Assembly: GCA_050011095.1 (NCBI GenBank)
Contig: JBEKJU010000011.1
Coordinates: 1-33,585 of the forward strand
Source: JBEKJU01 sp050011095
Lineage (GTDB): Bacteria > Desulfobacterota > Syntrophorhabdia > Syntrophorhabdales > WCHB1-27
Direction: 5' to 3'
DNA: 33,585 nt
The translations under genes and the position numbers were made by a program. The first letter of the stretch is position 1, and each line of letters begins with the position of its first letter. Of the stretch, positions 8,324 to 16,237 are shown one piece after another. The notes beneath the pieces were generated by a model. The model was not told the DNA's origin, did not search any database, and was given only the letters and a program-made list of their open reading frames with translations.

Positions 8324-9403
8324 ATGATGAAGGTAAGCCTCGCAAAGGATGTTGACTGGGAAGAACTCGACCGCTTCGAGGACAGAACCCTCTTCCAGAC
8401 GTTGCCGTGGCTCAATTTCATCGCAGAGACACAAAGGGCCGCACCCGTCATTCTGCGACTGACGGAAGAGAAGGAGACGGTCGGATACTTTACGGGATTC
8501 GTCGTGAGGAAGGCAGGTATCAAGATACTGGGCAGTCCTTTCAGGGGGTGGACCACCGAGTCTATGGGCTTCAATCTCGTGCCCGGCGTCTCCCGCCCGC
8601 AGGCCCTGGACGCGGTCAGCTCTTATGCGTTCTCCGACCTCGGCTGCCAGCACTTCGAAATCATCGACCCTGAGCTTTCGCCCGAGGATTTCGAGGGCGA
8701 GTCGTACTCGGTGCGGCGCTCCAGGACCTTTATGATCGATCTTTCAAAGAGCGAGGCAGAGCTTTTTGCGTCGATGAAGAGAAGTTCCTGCCGGAAGTCC
8801 ATAAGGAAGGCCGAGAAAAGCGGCGTCACGGTGGCGGCGTGCGACCCCGAAGGCTTTGTCGAGGACTACTATGCACAGGTGCAGGACGTCTTCGCGAAGC
8901 AGTCACTTAAGCCGGGTTACACCCTTGAGCGGGTCAACGCCCTCATACGCCACCTCTACCCAACGGGCAATCTCCTCCTCGCGAGGGCGAGAAGCGCGGA
9001 AGGCATCTCCATTGCGGCCTACATCTTCCCGGCCTATGGAAAGACCATGTATGGCTGGGGCGGGGGGAGCTGGAGGGAGCACCAGCACCTCTGTCCGAAC
9101 GAGGCCGTCTTCTGGTTTGCCATGCGCTACTGGAAGGCGAGGGGTATGACGAACTTTCACATGGGGGGAGGGGGCGAATACAAGAGGAAGTACGGCGCCG
9201 TCGAGACGCCGGTATACAGGGTGCTCAGGGCGAAATACCCCTTCGTGGTGCCTTTGAGGAATGCCGGCGAACGCGCCTGGAAACTGAAGCACAGGGTCGG
9301 CCAGTACGTCAGGGAAAAGGCGCTATCCCTCGTCCGGCCTTCACCCCAGGATGACGGACAAGAGGATTCCCTCCGCACGGCGGAGCAGAAAGGGGGAGGA
9401 TGA
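8324..9403 (+). CDS. FemAB-like / GNAT-fold acyltransferase (copy 2)
   Basis: This 359-residue protein is a second FemAB/BioF2-like member. It has the conserved opening FQTLPWLNFIAETQ and the basic helix SSCRKSIRKAEKSGVTV near residues 150-168. The C-terminal domain holds WGGGSWREHQHLCPNEAVFW and FHMGGGGEYKRKYG, typical of the family's second half, where 'G....KRkfG' is conserved. The start is ATG 8324 behind AAGGAG (8311-8316); an upstream in-frame ATG at 8267 lacks a ribosome site. Its last four bases overlap the next gene (ATGA), so it is translationally coupled to the ChbG copy 2 enzyme. That pairing fits deacetylation followed by N-acylation of an amino sugar, which is an inference. Confidence 0.85.
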   Translation: MMKVSLAKDVDWEELDRFEDRTLFQTLPWLNFIAETQRAAPVILRLTEEKETVGYFTGFVVRKAGIKILGSPFRGWTTESMGFNLVPGVSRPQALDAVSSYAFSDLGCQHFEIIDPELSPEDFEGESYSVRRSRTFMIDLSKSEAELFASMKRSSCRKSIRKAEKSGVTVAACDPEGFVEDYYAQVQDVFAKQSLKPGYTLERVNALIRHLYPTGNLLLARARSAEGISIAAYIFPAYGKTMYGWGGGSWREHQHLCPNEAVFWFAMRYWKARGMTNFHMGGGGEYKRKYGAVETPVYRVLRAKYPFVVPLRNAGERAWKLKHRVGQYVREKALSLVRPSPQDDGQEDSLRTAEQKGGG

Positions 9404-10359
9404 AAAAACATCTGATTATCAACGCAGACGGGTACGGGCTGACGGCGGCCCTCAACCGGGCGATCGAGGAGTGCATAGAGTTCGGGACGGTAAGGAGCAT
9501 CAGCGCCAACGTCAACGGCCCGTACGCGGAGGCGCTCTCCGGGCTAGTCGATAGGTATCCCTACCTCTCGGTCGGCTGCCACCTCAATCCGATTGTGGGG
9601 AAGCCCGTGCTTCCGAAAGAACGGGTCAGAAGCCTTCTCAACAACGAGGGTCGCTTTCTTTATAAAGACTTCAACGCCCGGCTTCTGAGCGGCCGTATCG
9701 ATGCATCGGAGCTAAGGTCGGAAATGCTGGCCCAGATCGAGCTATGCCGGAGGCTCGTGGGCGACTGTTTCAGTCACATAGACGTACACATGGGAAAACA
9801 CCGGCTGCCCGGCTTTTACAAGGTCTTTCTCGACGTCGCCACGGATGCCGGCGTCGGGAGGATTCGGACGCATAAATACGGGATGATCGCCCTCGGCCCC
9901 AATTCCCGCCGGATCGCCCTTCAGCACTACCTGAGGCGCCCTGTGGGCATTGCCTCCTACCTCTGGTGCCTCTGGCTTCGGCAGAGAGCGATCTCCCGGA
10001 TGCTCAGCATGCCGGACAGGTCGCTGTTCATCGTCGACGAGCGGATCACGTTCAAGCCGATCTCGGTGGAGGCGTGGATTTCAATGCTCGAAAAGGTACC
10101 GGAGGGAATAAGCGAATTCATCGTTCATCCGGGCTATCCTGACAGAGAGCTCGTGGGCTTGTCCACATACCTGGAGCACCGTGAAAGGGAAAGGGAGATC
10201 CTTCTATCGGAGGCGTTCCGGACCGCCCTTTTGGTGTCTGACGTGGCCCTGGCCGGGTACAGGGATATCCCGAGGCAGGATGATACCATTTCGCACTCGA
10301 CACGAGACGCATCGGCCGGCGGCACGCGACGGGCATCCCTTTCACAGGCCGGCGCATGA
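9400..10359 (+). CDS. ChbG/YdjC-family carbohydrate deacetylase (copy 2)
   Basis: This 319-residue protein has LIINADGYG (Asp10, with Gly11 where the family normally has a second Asp), VGCHLNPIVGKP (His61) and HIDVHMGKHRLPGF (Asp128, His130, His134). It ends with the conserved IVHPGYPD motif near residue 245. It is clearly paralogous to the 6230 gene but diverged, and carries a 30-residue C-terminal extension rich in Ser/Thr/Arg/Ala. Its ATG overlaps the stop of FemAB-like copy 2 by 4 nt. It presumably deacetylates an amino-sugar intermediate or the polymer; substrate unknown. The motif changes leave open whether it is fully active. Confidence 0.87.
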   Translation: MKKHLIINADGYGLTAALNRAIEECIEFGTVRSISANVNGPYAEALSGLVDRYPYLSVGCHLNPIVGKPVLPKERVRSLLNNEGRFLYKDFNARLLSGRIDASELRSEMLAQIELCRRLVGDCFSHIDVHMGKHRLPGFYKVFLDVATDAGVGRIRTHKYGMIALGPNSRRIALQHYLRRPVGIASYLWCLWLRQRAISRMLSMPDRSLFIVDERITFKPISVEAWISMLEKVPEGISEFIVHPGYPDRELVGLSTYLEHREREREILLSEAFRTALLVSDVALAGYRDIPRQDDTISHSTRDASAGGTRRASLSQAGA

Positions 10360-10369
10360 GGAGACTTTG

Positions 10370-11320
10370 GTGAACAACGGCATCCGCCAGGCTATGGCGG
10401 CAAAACCGGAGAGGTGGCCTGACGGGAAGGCTTTTGCCTTCTCCATACTGGATGACACGGACCGCTCGACCCTTTCGAACGTCTCCCCGGTGTACGCGTT
10501 TCTCCATGACCATGGTTTTCTCACCACGAAATCGGTCTGGACAACGAAGGGCCGGGAGGGTTGGGGCGACACCTGTGAAAACCCGGAGTACCGCGCGTGG
10601 TGCAGGGACCTCCTGGCTAAGGGGTTTGAGATTGCCTTTCACAACGCCGCCCCGCACACGTCTTTGAGGGACGGGACGCGGGCGGGCCTGCAAAAATTTT
10701 ACGAGCACTTCGGCCATTTCCCGAGGGTTATGGCAAACCACGAGAATTGCAGGGAAAACATCTACTGGGGAGACGGGCGGGTGACCGGGCTCAACAGGGT
10801 CGCCTACAATCTCCTTACGAGGGGGACGCACTATAACAGGTTTCGCGGACACGTGGGAGGCGACGTCCATTTTTGGGGCGACCTGTGCAGGGAGCACGTC
10901 ACCTATGTGCGCAATTTTGTCTTCGGAAACATCAATACGCTCTCGGACTGCCCCCACATGCCCTACCACGACCCGGAAAGGCCCTACGTCAATTTCTGGT
11001 TCGCCTCCTCCGAGGCCCCGGACCTGCGTGCGTTCACCAGCCTGCTTGAGGAAAAGAACCAGGACCGGCTGGAGGCGGAGGGGGGCGCATGTATCCTCTA
11101 CACGCATCTTGCCGACGGTTTCTGCAAGGACGGCCGTCTCGACGCACGGTTCACGCGGCTCATGGAAAGGCTTGCCGCGAGGCCGGGGTGGTTCGTCCCC
11201 GTCTCCACCCTTCTTGACCGGTTGAGGCGAGAGAACGGCGGGCATCGGATCAGTTCGCAGGAAAGAAGAAGGCTCGAGGTCAAATGGCTGCTCCACAAGT
11301 GCCGGGTGGGGTCGAGATGA
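10370..11320 (+). CDS. Polysaccharide deacetylase-like protein (NodB-like fold, divergent)
   Basis: The protein has about 316 residues, starting at GTG 10370 behind GAGGAG, only 10 nt after the ChbG copy 2 gene. The N-terminal AFSILDDTDRSTLSNVSPVY holds Asp28, Asp29 and Asp31, placed like the metal/base aspartates of NodB enzymes. FEIAFHNAAPH (His91, His96) follows, resembling the second metal motif, and ILYTHLADGF near residue 260 resembles the last motif. Overall similarity to characterised deacetylases is weak, so the call rests on motif order and context. No signal peptide is seen. It is the last gene of the + strand block before a minus-strand insertion. Confidence 0.65.
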   Translation: MNNGIRQAMAAKPERWPDGKAFAFSILDDTDRSTLSNVSPVYAFLHDHGFLTTKSVWTTKGREGWGDTCENPEYRAWCRDLLAKGFEIAFHNAAPHTSLRDGTRAGLQKFYEHFGHFPRVMANHENCRENIYWGDGRVTGLNRVAYNLLTRGTHYNRFRGHVGGDVHFWGDLCREHVTYVRNFVFGNINTLSDCPHMPYHDPERPYVNFWFASSEAPDLRAFTSLLEEKNQDRLEAEGGACILYTHLADGFCKDGRLDARFTRLMERLAARPGWFVPVSTLLDRLRRENGGHRISSQERRRLEVKWLLHKCRVGSR

Positions 11321-11361
11321 AAGAAAAGTCCGGCCCTAAGGCCCTGAAGCGGCCCCCGCGC

Positions 11362-12507
11362 CTATGGCCTTTTCGGTCGCCGGACGGACACCGCGGGCGC
11401 ACCCGTAAAATAGAACGACATGTCACGGTCCTCGAAAACCTGCCACGGGCCGCCCGACGCATACTCGTATTGGCCGTCCGTGAAAAGCCCTCCCGTGAAG
11501 CCGTACTGAACTCCTTCCTCAAGGACGGCCGCCCGATAATCGCCGCCTCGATTGGCGGCGAGAACCAGGTTATAGGTAGAGCCCGCGGCCAGAACGTGGG
11601 TCGCGCCGAAGACGCAGGTGACCCAGCCGTAGCGTGGACCGACCAAGGACGCCGAAATCGCGCCTTCCTCGATGAGTGCCCCATTCGATCTCTCCAGCCT
11701 TACCAAGAGGCCTCCCGGACCGGCTGCCTTTCTCACCCGGACAGATACACGGGAAACCGCCACGTCACGGCCGCTCACCGTAAAGGTCTCCCTAACCCTG
11801 CTGAAACCGGCGATCCGCGGCGCACTATTGACGAATGAATCGATGTATCCCTGCCCCATGACCCTTCCGTCGGTATAGGACAGGCAGAAAATGGGTGTTG
11901 CCCCGTAATCGATTGCCCAGCCCGAGGTGGGTGAATCCTTTTTCAGGACGGCCTGGTCCGTATCGCTCACCCCCGGCTGAACATTCGGTGAGCCCCCTTC
12001 GTAGAGGTTGTCCAGGGATGTCCAGTTGTGGATGGGGTCGGGATCGGTATTAGAAAACACGATGTGGTAGAGCCTTCCGGCCGTGAGGGCGACGGTCCTG
12101 TCAAAGACGACGAGGCGGTTCCAGGCGCCCGCGTTCATTGGATCGGAAATGAGAGAGGCGGCGAGGGCAATGCACGATGGATTGTGGTTCTCCGTCCCGT
12201 CATCGCCCATAAGTTGCACGAGGATCGTTCCCCCGGTCCCCGAGCTGTATCCCACATGCTCCGCATCGTCGAATATGAGGTAGAGACGCACACGGTTGCA
12301 CTCCCCCGTGTAGAGGGCCCGGAAACGGTAACTCACCTTCTTCCCGGCCGATTTTCCGATCTCGATATTGCGCAGGCCGTTCGCGTTGAGGGCGCAGCCG
12401 TAAAGAGACGTCGTCTGGGACCGGGCCTGCGAAAAAAGGATGAGAAGGATGGCGATCGTCGTGACGACCAGTGCCGGTACCACAAACGCCCTCTTTTTGT
12501 CCCCCAT
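11362..12507 (-). CDS. Secreted or membrane-anchored protein with two beta-rich domains, function unknown
   Basis: This 381-residue protein has one N-terminal hydrophobic segment (residues about 8-26, FVVPALVVTTIAILLILF) after a basic MGDKKR start, so it is exported or inner-membrane anchored. The rest is Gly/Ser/Thr-rich and beta-strand-like. Two halves look related: each has a long beta stretch ending in an 'L.AG..Y..V' strand (LTAGRLYHIVFSN near residue 155, LAAGSTYNLVLAA near 322). This suggests tandem jelly-roll, carbohydrate-binding-like domains, but I do not recognise the family. It is the only minus-strand gene in the cluster, converging on the 10370 gene with a 41 nt gap and diverging from the GT2 gene. 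Two further in-frame ATGs at 12531 and 12528 are possible starts. Confidence 0.7.
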   Translation of the reverse strand: MGDKKRAFVVPALVVTTIAILLILFSQARSQTTSLYGCALNANGLRNIEIGKSAGKKVSYRFRALYTGECNRVRLYLIFDDAEHVGYSSGTGGTILVQLMGDDGTENHNPSCIALAASLISDPMNAGAWNRLVVFDRTVALTAGRLYHIVFSNTDPDPIHNWTSLDNLYEGGSPNVQPGVSDTDQAVLKKDSPTSGWAIDYGATPIFCLSYTDGRVMGQGYIDSFVNSAPRIAGFSRVRETFTVSGRDVAVSRVSVRVRKAAGPGGLLVRLERSNGALIEEGAISASLVGPRYGWVTCVFGATHVLAAGSTYNLVLAANRGGDYRAAVLEEGVQYGFTGGLFTDGQYEYASGGPWQVFEDRDMSFYFTGAPAVSVRRPKRP

Positions 12508-12576
12508 GCGTGACCATAATATTACCATCATCGGAGCGGTAATGGCAGTCTTCCTGCACGTCGCCGGGACTGAGGC

Positions 12577-12610
12577 GCCCAAATCCGTCCGACCCTGGTC
12601 GGATTTGGGC
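12577..12610. promoter_or_regulatory. Palindrome in the divergent spacer upstream of the GT2 gene
   Basis: GCCCAAATCCG (12577-12587) and CGGATTTGGGC (12600-12610) form a perfect 11 bp inverted repeat. The 12 nt between them, with one flanking base pair set, offers a competing 7 bp hairpin (TCCGACC-CT-GGTCGGA, 12588-12603). It lies between divergent genes, about 70 nt from the minus-strand start and 50 nt from the GT2 start, so it may be an operator or a leader hairpin of the GT2 message. There is no T-run, so it is not a simple terminator. Confidence 0.45.
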
Positions 12611-12660
12611 CGAACGTCCCTCTCCACCGCGCTTATCGCACCCTGCGGAGGCACGAATTT

Positions 12661-13800
12661 ATGCTGACCACCATCTTTTGGTCTTTCACTGCCGTCGTTT
12701 TCTACGTGTACGTCGGTTATCCCCTCCTTGTCGTCCTGGCGGTCCGATTTTTCCGTCCCCGCCCCCTGCCCCGGGCCGCCCCCACCCCTACTGTTTCCCT
12801 CGTTGTCGCCGCCTATAATGAAGAACGCACCATAGGCAACAAGATAGAGAACACGCTCGCCCTCGCCTACCCTAAGGACAGGATCGAGATTATCGTCGTA
12901 TCCGACGGCTCCACGGACGCCACCGACAGGATAGTGCGTGGTTTTGGATACGACGGCGTCCGTCTGGTGCGGCTCGGTTTCAACCAGGGCAAGAGCAGGG
13001 CCCAAAACCGGGGAGTGGCCGAGGCCAAAGGAGAGATCATCCTTTTCAGCGACGCCGACGTCGAACTCCTTCCCGATGCGCTGGAAACCATCGTCGCGCC
13101 CTTCGCCGACGAGAAGGTCGGTTGTGTGATAGGAAAGATCGTCTACACGACGGAGGGCGAGACCGGGGTCACCCGCGGAGAAGGCCTCTACTGGAGGTAT
13201 GAGGTCTATCTCCGGCAGAAGGAGAGCGACCTCGGCAACCTGGCCATGGGGAGCGGACTTCTTGCAATCCGCCGTGACCTCTTCGAGTACCTCGACCAGG
13301 ACGTGGGTGATGACTTCGTTCTTCCCATGAAGAGCGCGATCCGTGGTCGCAGGGTGATCTACGAGCCGGACGCCGCGGGCCGGACCGTGCTCTACCAGTC
13401 CCATTCACGGGACATGTTCCGGACGCGGGTACGGATTATCACCAAGGACCTCCGGGGCCTCTTCTCCTGCAAGGCGATCATGAACCCCTTCGCCCATCCC
13501 CTCTACGCGTGGGGGCTTATCTCCCACAAGCTCCTGCGCTGGCTCGTGCCATACTTCCTCATCGGGATCTTCTTTGCCGGCGTCGAGCTTCGCGCCCTTG
13601 CCTTCTACCGCTACATGACGGTTGCCCAGATTATCTTCTATTATCTCGCCGTGATGAACCTCATGCTGGGATCGAGGGGGAAAGATATCCGCCTCCTCTA
13701 CGTCGCATCGTCATTCTGTCTCGTCAATTCGGCTGCCTTTGTAGGGGTTTTGAGGTTTATCACCGGGAAAAGGTCAGGCCGTTGGCAACCCATACGGTGA
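12661..13800 (+). CDS. Membrane-bound GT2 glycosyltransferase
   Basis: The protein has about 379 residues, with an N-terminal membrane helix (residues 3-30) and C-terminal hydrophobic segments after about residue 290, the IcaA/cellulose-synthase-like layout. GT2 catalytic motifs are visible: SLVVAAYNEERTI near 46-58, SDGSTD at 81-86, the DxD-type DADVEL at 131-136, and DVGDDFVLP near 218 in the place of the usual acidic base motif. GGAGG upstream of ATG 12661 gives a good ribosome site. It would add a sugar from the cytoplasmic face and may pass it across the membrane. It is followed by a strong terminator, so it ends the cluster. Confidence 0.88.
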   Translation: MLTTIFWSFTAVVFYVYVGYPLLVVLAVRFFRPRPLPRAAPTPTVSLVVAAYNEERTIGNKIENTLALAYPKDRIEIIVVSDGSTDATDRIVRGFGYDGVRLVRLGFNQGKSRAQNRGVAEAKGEIILFSDADVELLPDALETIVAPFADEKVGCVIGKIVYTTEGETGVTRGEGLYWRYEVYLRQKESDLGNLAMGSGLLAIRRDLFEYLDQDVGDDFVLPMKSAIRGRRVIYEPDAAGRTVLYQSHSRDMFRTRVRIITKDLRGLFSCKAIMNPFAHPLYAWGLISHKLLRWLVPYFLIGIFFAGVELRALAFYRYMTVAQIIFYYLAVMNLMLGSRGKDIRLLYVASSFCLVNSAAFVGVLRFITGKRSGRWQPIR

Positions 13801-13890
13801 CGGGGCGCGCCGATCCATCCGAATAGAAGCTGCCGCGGCATTCGTCGCCGACACGAAACGTTGAAAATCATAGGTCGCGCACAATCAGGC

Positions 13891-13936
13891 GGGAGCCAGG
13901 ACCGGGATCGATCCCGGTCCTGGCTCCCTTTTTTTT
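13891..13936 (+). terminator. Rho-independent terminator, perfect 38 bp palindrome plus 8 T
   Basis: Bases 13891-13928 form a perfect inverted repeat (arms of 19 starting GGGAGCCAGGACC) followed by eight T at 13929-13936. It lies 91 nt after the GT2 stop and ends the polysaccharide transcript. The arms meet without a spacer, so the RNA loop must open the central GATC or ATCGAT bases. Confidence 0.9.
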
Positions 13937-13946
13937 CAATGAACTA

Positions 13947-14118
13947 CCCTGTAGCAAGCTACAGGGTATCTAAGGACAACGAGCGAAAGCGAGTTCTTGA
14001 GCGGGGAGGCTCCGCGGGCTTTGCCCGTGGAGGGGGTGCTGAACCCCAATAATTACCAGCGGAGCGAAGCGGAAAAAAGTTGTCCCTGCAACAAGCTGCA
14101 GGGAATCCACAAGTTGAA
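13947..14118 (+). repeat. Hairpin-bounded repeat element, copy A (172 bp)
   Basis: The element opens with the hairpin CCCTGTAGC-AA-GCTACAGGG (13947-13966). A central stem follows: CTCCGCGGGC (14010-14019), TTT, GCCCGTGGAG (14023-14032), flanked by G-runs. The block CCCCAATAATTACC comes next, then a last hairpin (14084-14103), ending AATCCACAAGTTGAA. Copy B at 16678-16863 has the same order with different but still complementary stem bases. No coding frame is convincing here. Together with the terminator this accounts for the gene-free stretch 13801-14163. Confidence 0.8.
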
Positions 14119-14163
14119 TGCCGCACCACGGTAGAACCCGCGACATAATCCCCCTGAGTAGGC

Positions 14164-15876
14164 CTAGAACGTCTCCCTGAATACCTCTTCCATCGTGGTC
14201 ATCCCGTTTTTTATCTTGTCAAGGCCGCTCCGCCGGAGGGTAATCATCCCTTCCTCGATGCTTTTCTTTCTGATCTCGTTGGCGGGGGCGTTCGCGAATA
14301 TGAGGTCTCTTATGTCGGGAGAGATGGGCATCACCTCGTAGAGGCCGATGCGACCCTTGTACCCCGTGTTGTTGCACCGGCCGCAGCCCCTGCCCGCATA
14401 TACCTTCGTGCTGTTCGCCTCCTCCTTGGTAAAACCGAAGTTCAGAAGCGCCTGGGGAGGTATCTCCACCTCTTCCTTGCAGTGGGTGCATATCCTCCTC
14501 ACGAGGCGTTGCGCCGCGACGAGGATCACCGACGTTGCGACGAGGTAGGGGTCCACGTCCATGTCAACGAGCCGGCTGACGGCCGAGGGGGCGTCGTTCG
14601 TGTGCAGGGTCGACAGCACGAGGTGGCCGGTGAGGGACGCCTTGACGGCGATTGCCGCCGTTTCGTTGTCGCGGATCTCCCCCACGAGAATGATATTCGG
14701 GTCCTGCCTCAGGAACGAACGGAGGACCGATGCGAAGGTGAGGTCGATCGATTCATGGACCTGCACCTGATTGATGCCGTAGATATTGAACTCGACCGGG
14801 TCCTCGACGGTCATGATGTTGGAGACCGGGGTATTAAGGCGGCTGATCGCGCTGTAGAGCGTGTTCGTTTTCCCGGAGCCGGTGGGCCCGGTGACCAGGA
14901 CCATGCCCCAGGGCCGAAAGATGGCCTCCTCAAACCTCTTGAGGCTTTCCTGCTCGAAGCCGAGGAGGCTCATGTCGAGCATCAGGCCTTCCCTGTCGAG
15001 GAGCCGCATGACGATCTTTTCGCCGAAGAGCGTAGGCGTGGTGGAGACGCGCACGTCGAGGTTCCGCAAGCGGCCCTCCACCTTCACCTGGAGCTTTATC
15101 CTGCCGTCCTGGGGGACCCGCTTTTCGGCGATATCCATCTTCGACATGACCTTCACCCGCGAAATGACGCCGTCCCTGAACTTTATGGGAACTTTCAGGA
15201 TTTCGAAAAGCACGCCGTCGATCCTGAAGCGCACGCGCAGTATGTCTTCATACGGCTCGATGTGGATATCGCTCGCGCCGGCCTTTATGGCCTCGAGGAA
15301 GGAGTGGTTGACCAACCTAACAACCGGCGGCTGCCTGGAGTCGGATTCGAGCCTCGCCACGTCGTCTTTCTCTTCCTCCTGGACGACCTCCAGCGAGTTT
15401 TCGAGACCCCCATCGAACTCCGACATGAATTTTCTCATTTCCACGGTATGGGGCGCCTCGTAGTATCGACCTATGGCCTCCTCGATTTGCGATTCGCTTG
15501 TCAGGAACGGCTGTATCTCGCATCCCGTGAGAAGCTTGATCGCCTTCGTGTCCGAAAACCGTGTCGGGTCGGCTATTGCCAGGGACAGGCAATTGCCCTT
15601 CTTGCTGATGGGGATCACGCTGAAACGCTTCACCATCGCGAGGGGCACCATTTTGATGACGCCCTCGTTTATCTCGGTCTTCGTGAGATCGACAAGAGGG
15701 ATGGCAAGCTTTATGGAAAGGGCCTTCAGGATTTCCTCTTCGGACATGAGACCCATCCTGACGAGTACCTGCCCCAGCTTCCCCCCTTGCTCCTTCTGGA
15801 TCTCGAGCGCCTCGGCGAGCTGGTCCCTGGTAATCTTCGACATCGTTACCAGAAGTTCGCCCAAAGGTAACTCCAT
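14164..15876 (-). CDS. pilB: Type IV pilus / type II secretion assembly ATPase (PilB/GspE family)
   Basis: This 570-residue hexameric motor ATPase powers pilin polymerisation at the inner membrane. The N-terminal MshEN-like domain spans about residues 1-150 (ITRDQLAEALEIQKEQGG, MGLMSEEEILKAL). The N2E region follows (GASDIHIEP near 200-208, RIDG at 218-221). The Walker A is GPTGSGKT at 330-337, and LVGEIRDNETA is the Walker B/Asp-box region. CTHC and CGRC near residues 465 and 500 form the zinc-binding tetracysteine motif typical of PilB/GspE. The start is ATG 15876 behind GGGAGGA; longer in-frame starts lack a ribosome site. No pilin, PilC, PilT or secretin gene is nearby, so pilus versus T2SS cannot be decided from context. 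Confidence 0.9.
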   Translation of the reverse strand: MELPLGELLVTMSKITRDQLAEALEIQKEQGGKLGQVLVRMGLMSEEEILKALSIKLAIPLVDLTKTEINEGVIKMVPLAMVKRFSVIPISKKGNCLSLAIADPTRFSDTKAIKLLTGCEIQPFLTSESQIEEAIGRYYEAPHTVEMRKFMSEFDGGLENSLEVVQEEEKDDVARLESDSRQPPVVRLVNHSFLEAIKAGASDIHIEPYEDILRVRFRIDGVLFEILKVPIKFRDGVISRVKVMSKMDIAEKRVPQDGRIKLQVKVEGRLRNLDVRVSTTPTLFGEKIVMRLLDREGLMLDMSLLGFEQESLKRFEEAIFRPWGMVLVTGPTGSGKTNTLYSAISRLNTPVSNIMTVEDPVEFNIYGINQVQVHESIDLTFASVLRSFLRQDPNIILVGEIRDNETAAIAVKASLTGHLVLSTLHTNDAPSAVSRLVDMDVDPYLVATSVILVAAQRLVRRICTHCKEEVEIPPQALLNFGFTKEEANSTKVYAGRGCGRCNNTGYKGRIGLYEVMPISPDIRDLIFANAPANEIRKKSIEEGMITLRRSGLDKIKNGMTTMEEVFRETF

Positions 15877-16046
15877 GACGTCCTCCCTTGTGTACGGAAA
15901 AGCGGAATCCGGCCCCGCTCCCGGCCCGCGGGCGGGGCATGGCCCAGCCCGAACGGCAAGGCCTCCATCCACTCCACAACTTTATGATCGGACGAACCGG
16001 GCCATCCCTTAAATGGGGCGTGCCCACGCATCCGGCGTCTCATGGC

Positions 16047-16071
16047 AAACCGGCGATCGGGCCGGTTTTTT
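16047..16071 (+). terminator. Hairpin with T-run upstream of ssb (terminator-like)
   Basis: AAACCGGC (16047-16054) and GCCGGTTT (16061-16068) form an 8 bp stem with a GATCGG loop, followed by more T on the + strand. No + strand gene precedes it, so it may stop stray transcripts ahead of the ssb promoter, or act on the complementary strand as a leader structure of pilB. The rest of the spacer 15877-16237 shows only the ssb promoter candidate. Confidence 0.45.
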
Positions 16072-16079
16072 GCGCCAAA

Positions 16080-16108
16080 TTGACTTTTTCCCTTGCATGC
16101 GTTAGCAT
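16080..16108 (+). promoter_or_regulatory. Candidate sigma70 promoter for ssb
   Basis: TTGACT (16080-16085) is followed after 17 bp by TAGCAT (16103-16108), a reasonable -35/-10 pair about 130 nt ahead of the ssb start. The -10 matches the consensus only in part; the call rests on the good -35, the exact 17 bp spacing and the position. Confidence 0.45.
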
Positions 16109-16237
16109 GTAATACGGTTTTTCTTGGGATGCGGCTTCAGCCTTCCCTTCTTTCAAGGAAGAGGATGGGATGAGTCATCGGGGCGTTCCACGGGGAGAGG
16201 GGGACGCGAGACAATCCCCGACTAAGGGAGGTAAGAG

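Noticed and set aside
12508..13404. Long open minus-strand frame continuing upstream of the secreted-protein gene through the GT2 gene
   Set aside because: It is the complement of the clear GT2 glycosyltransferase coding sequence and its translation has no recognisable domain; the real minus gene starts near 12507 with a hydrophobic leader.
14482..15870. 462-residue + strand open frame opposite pilB
   Set aside because: Exact antisense of the PilB gene with no domain pattern; such frames arise from the GC-rich codon bias.
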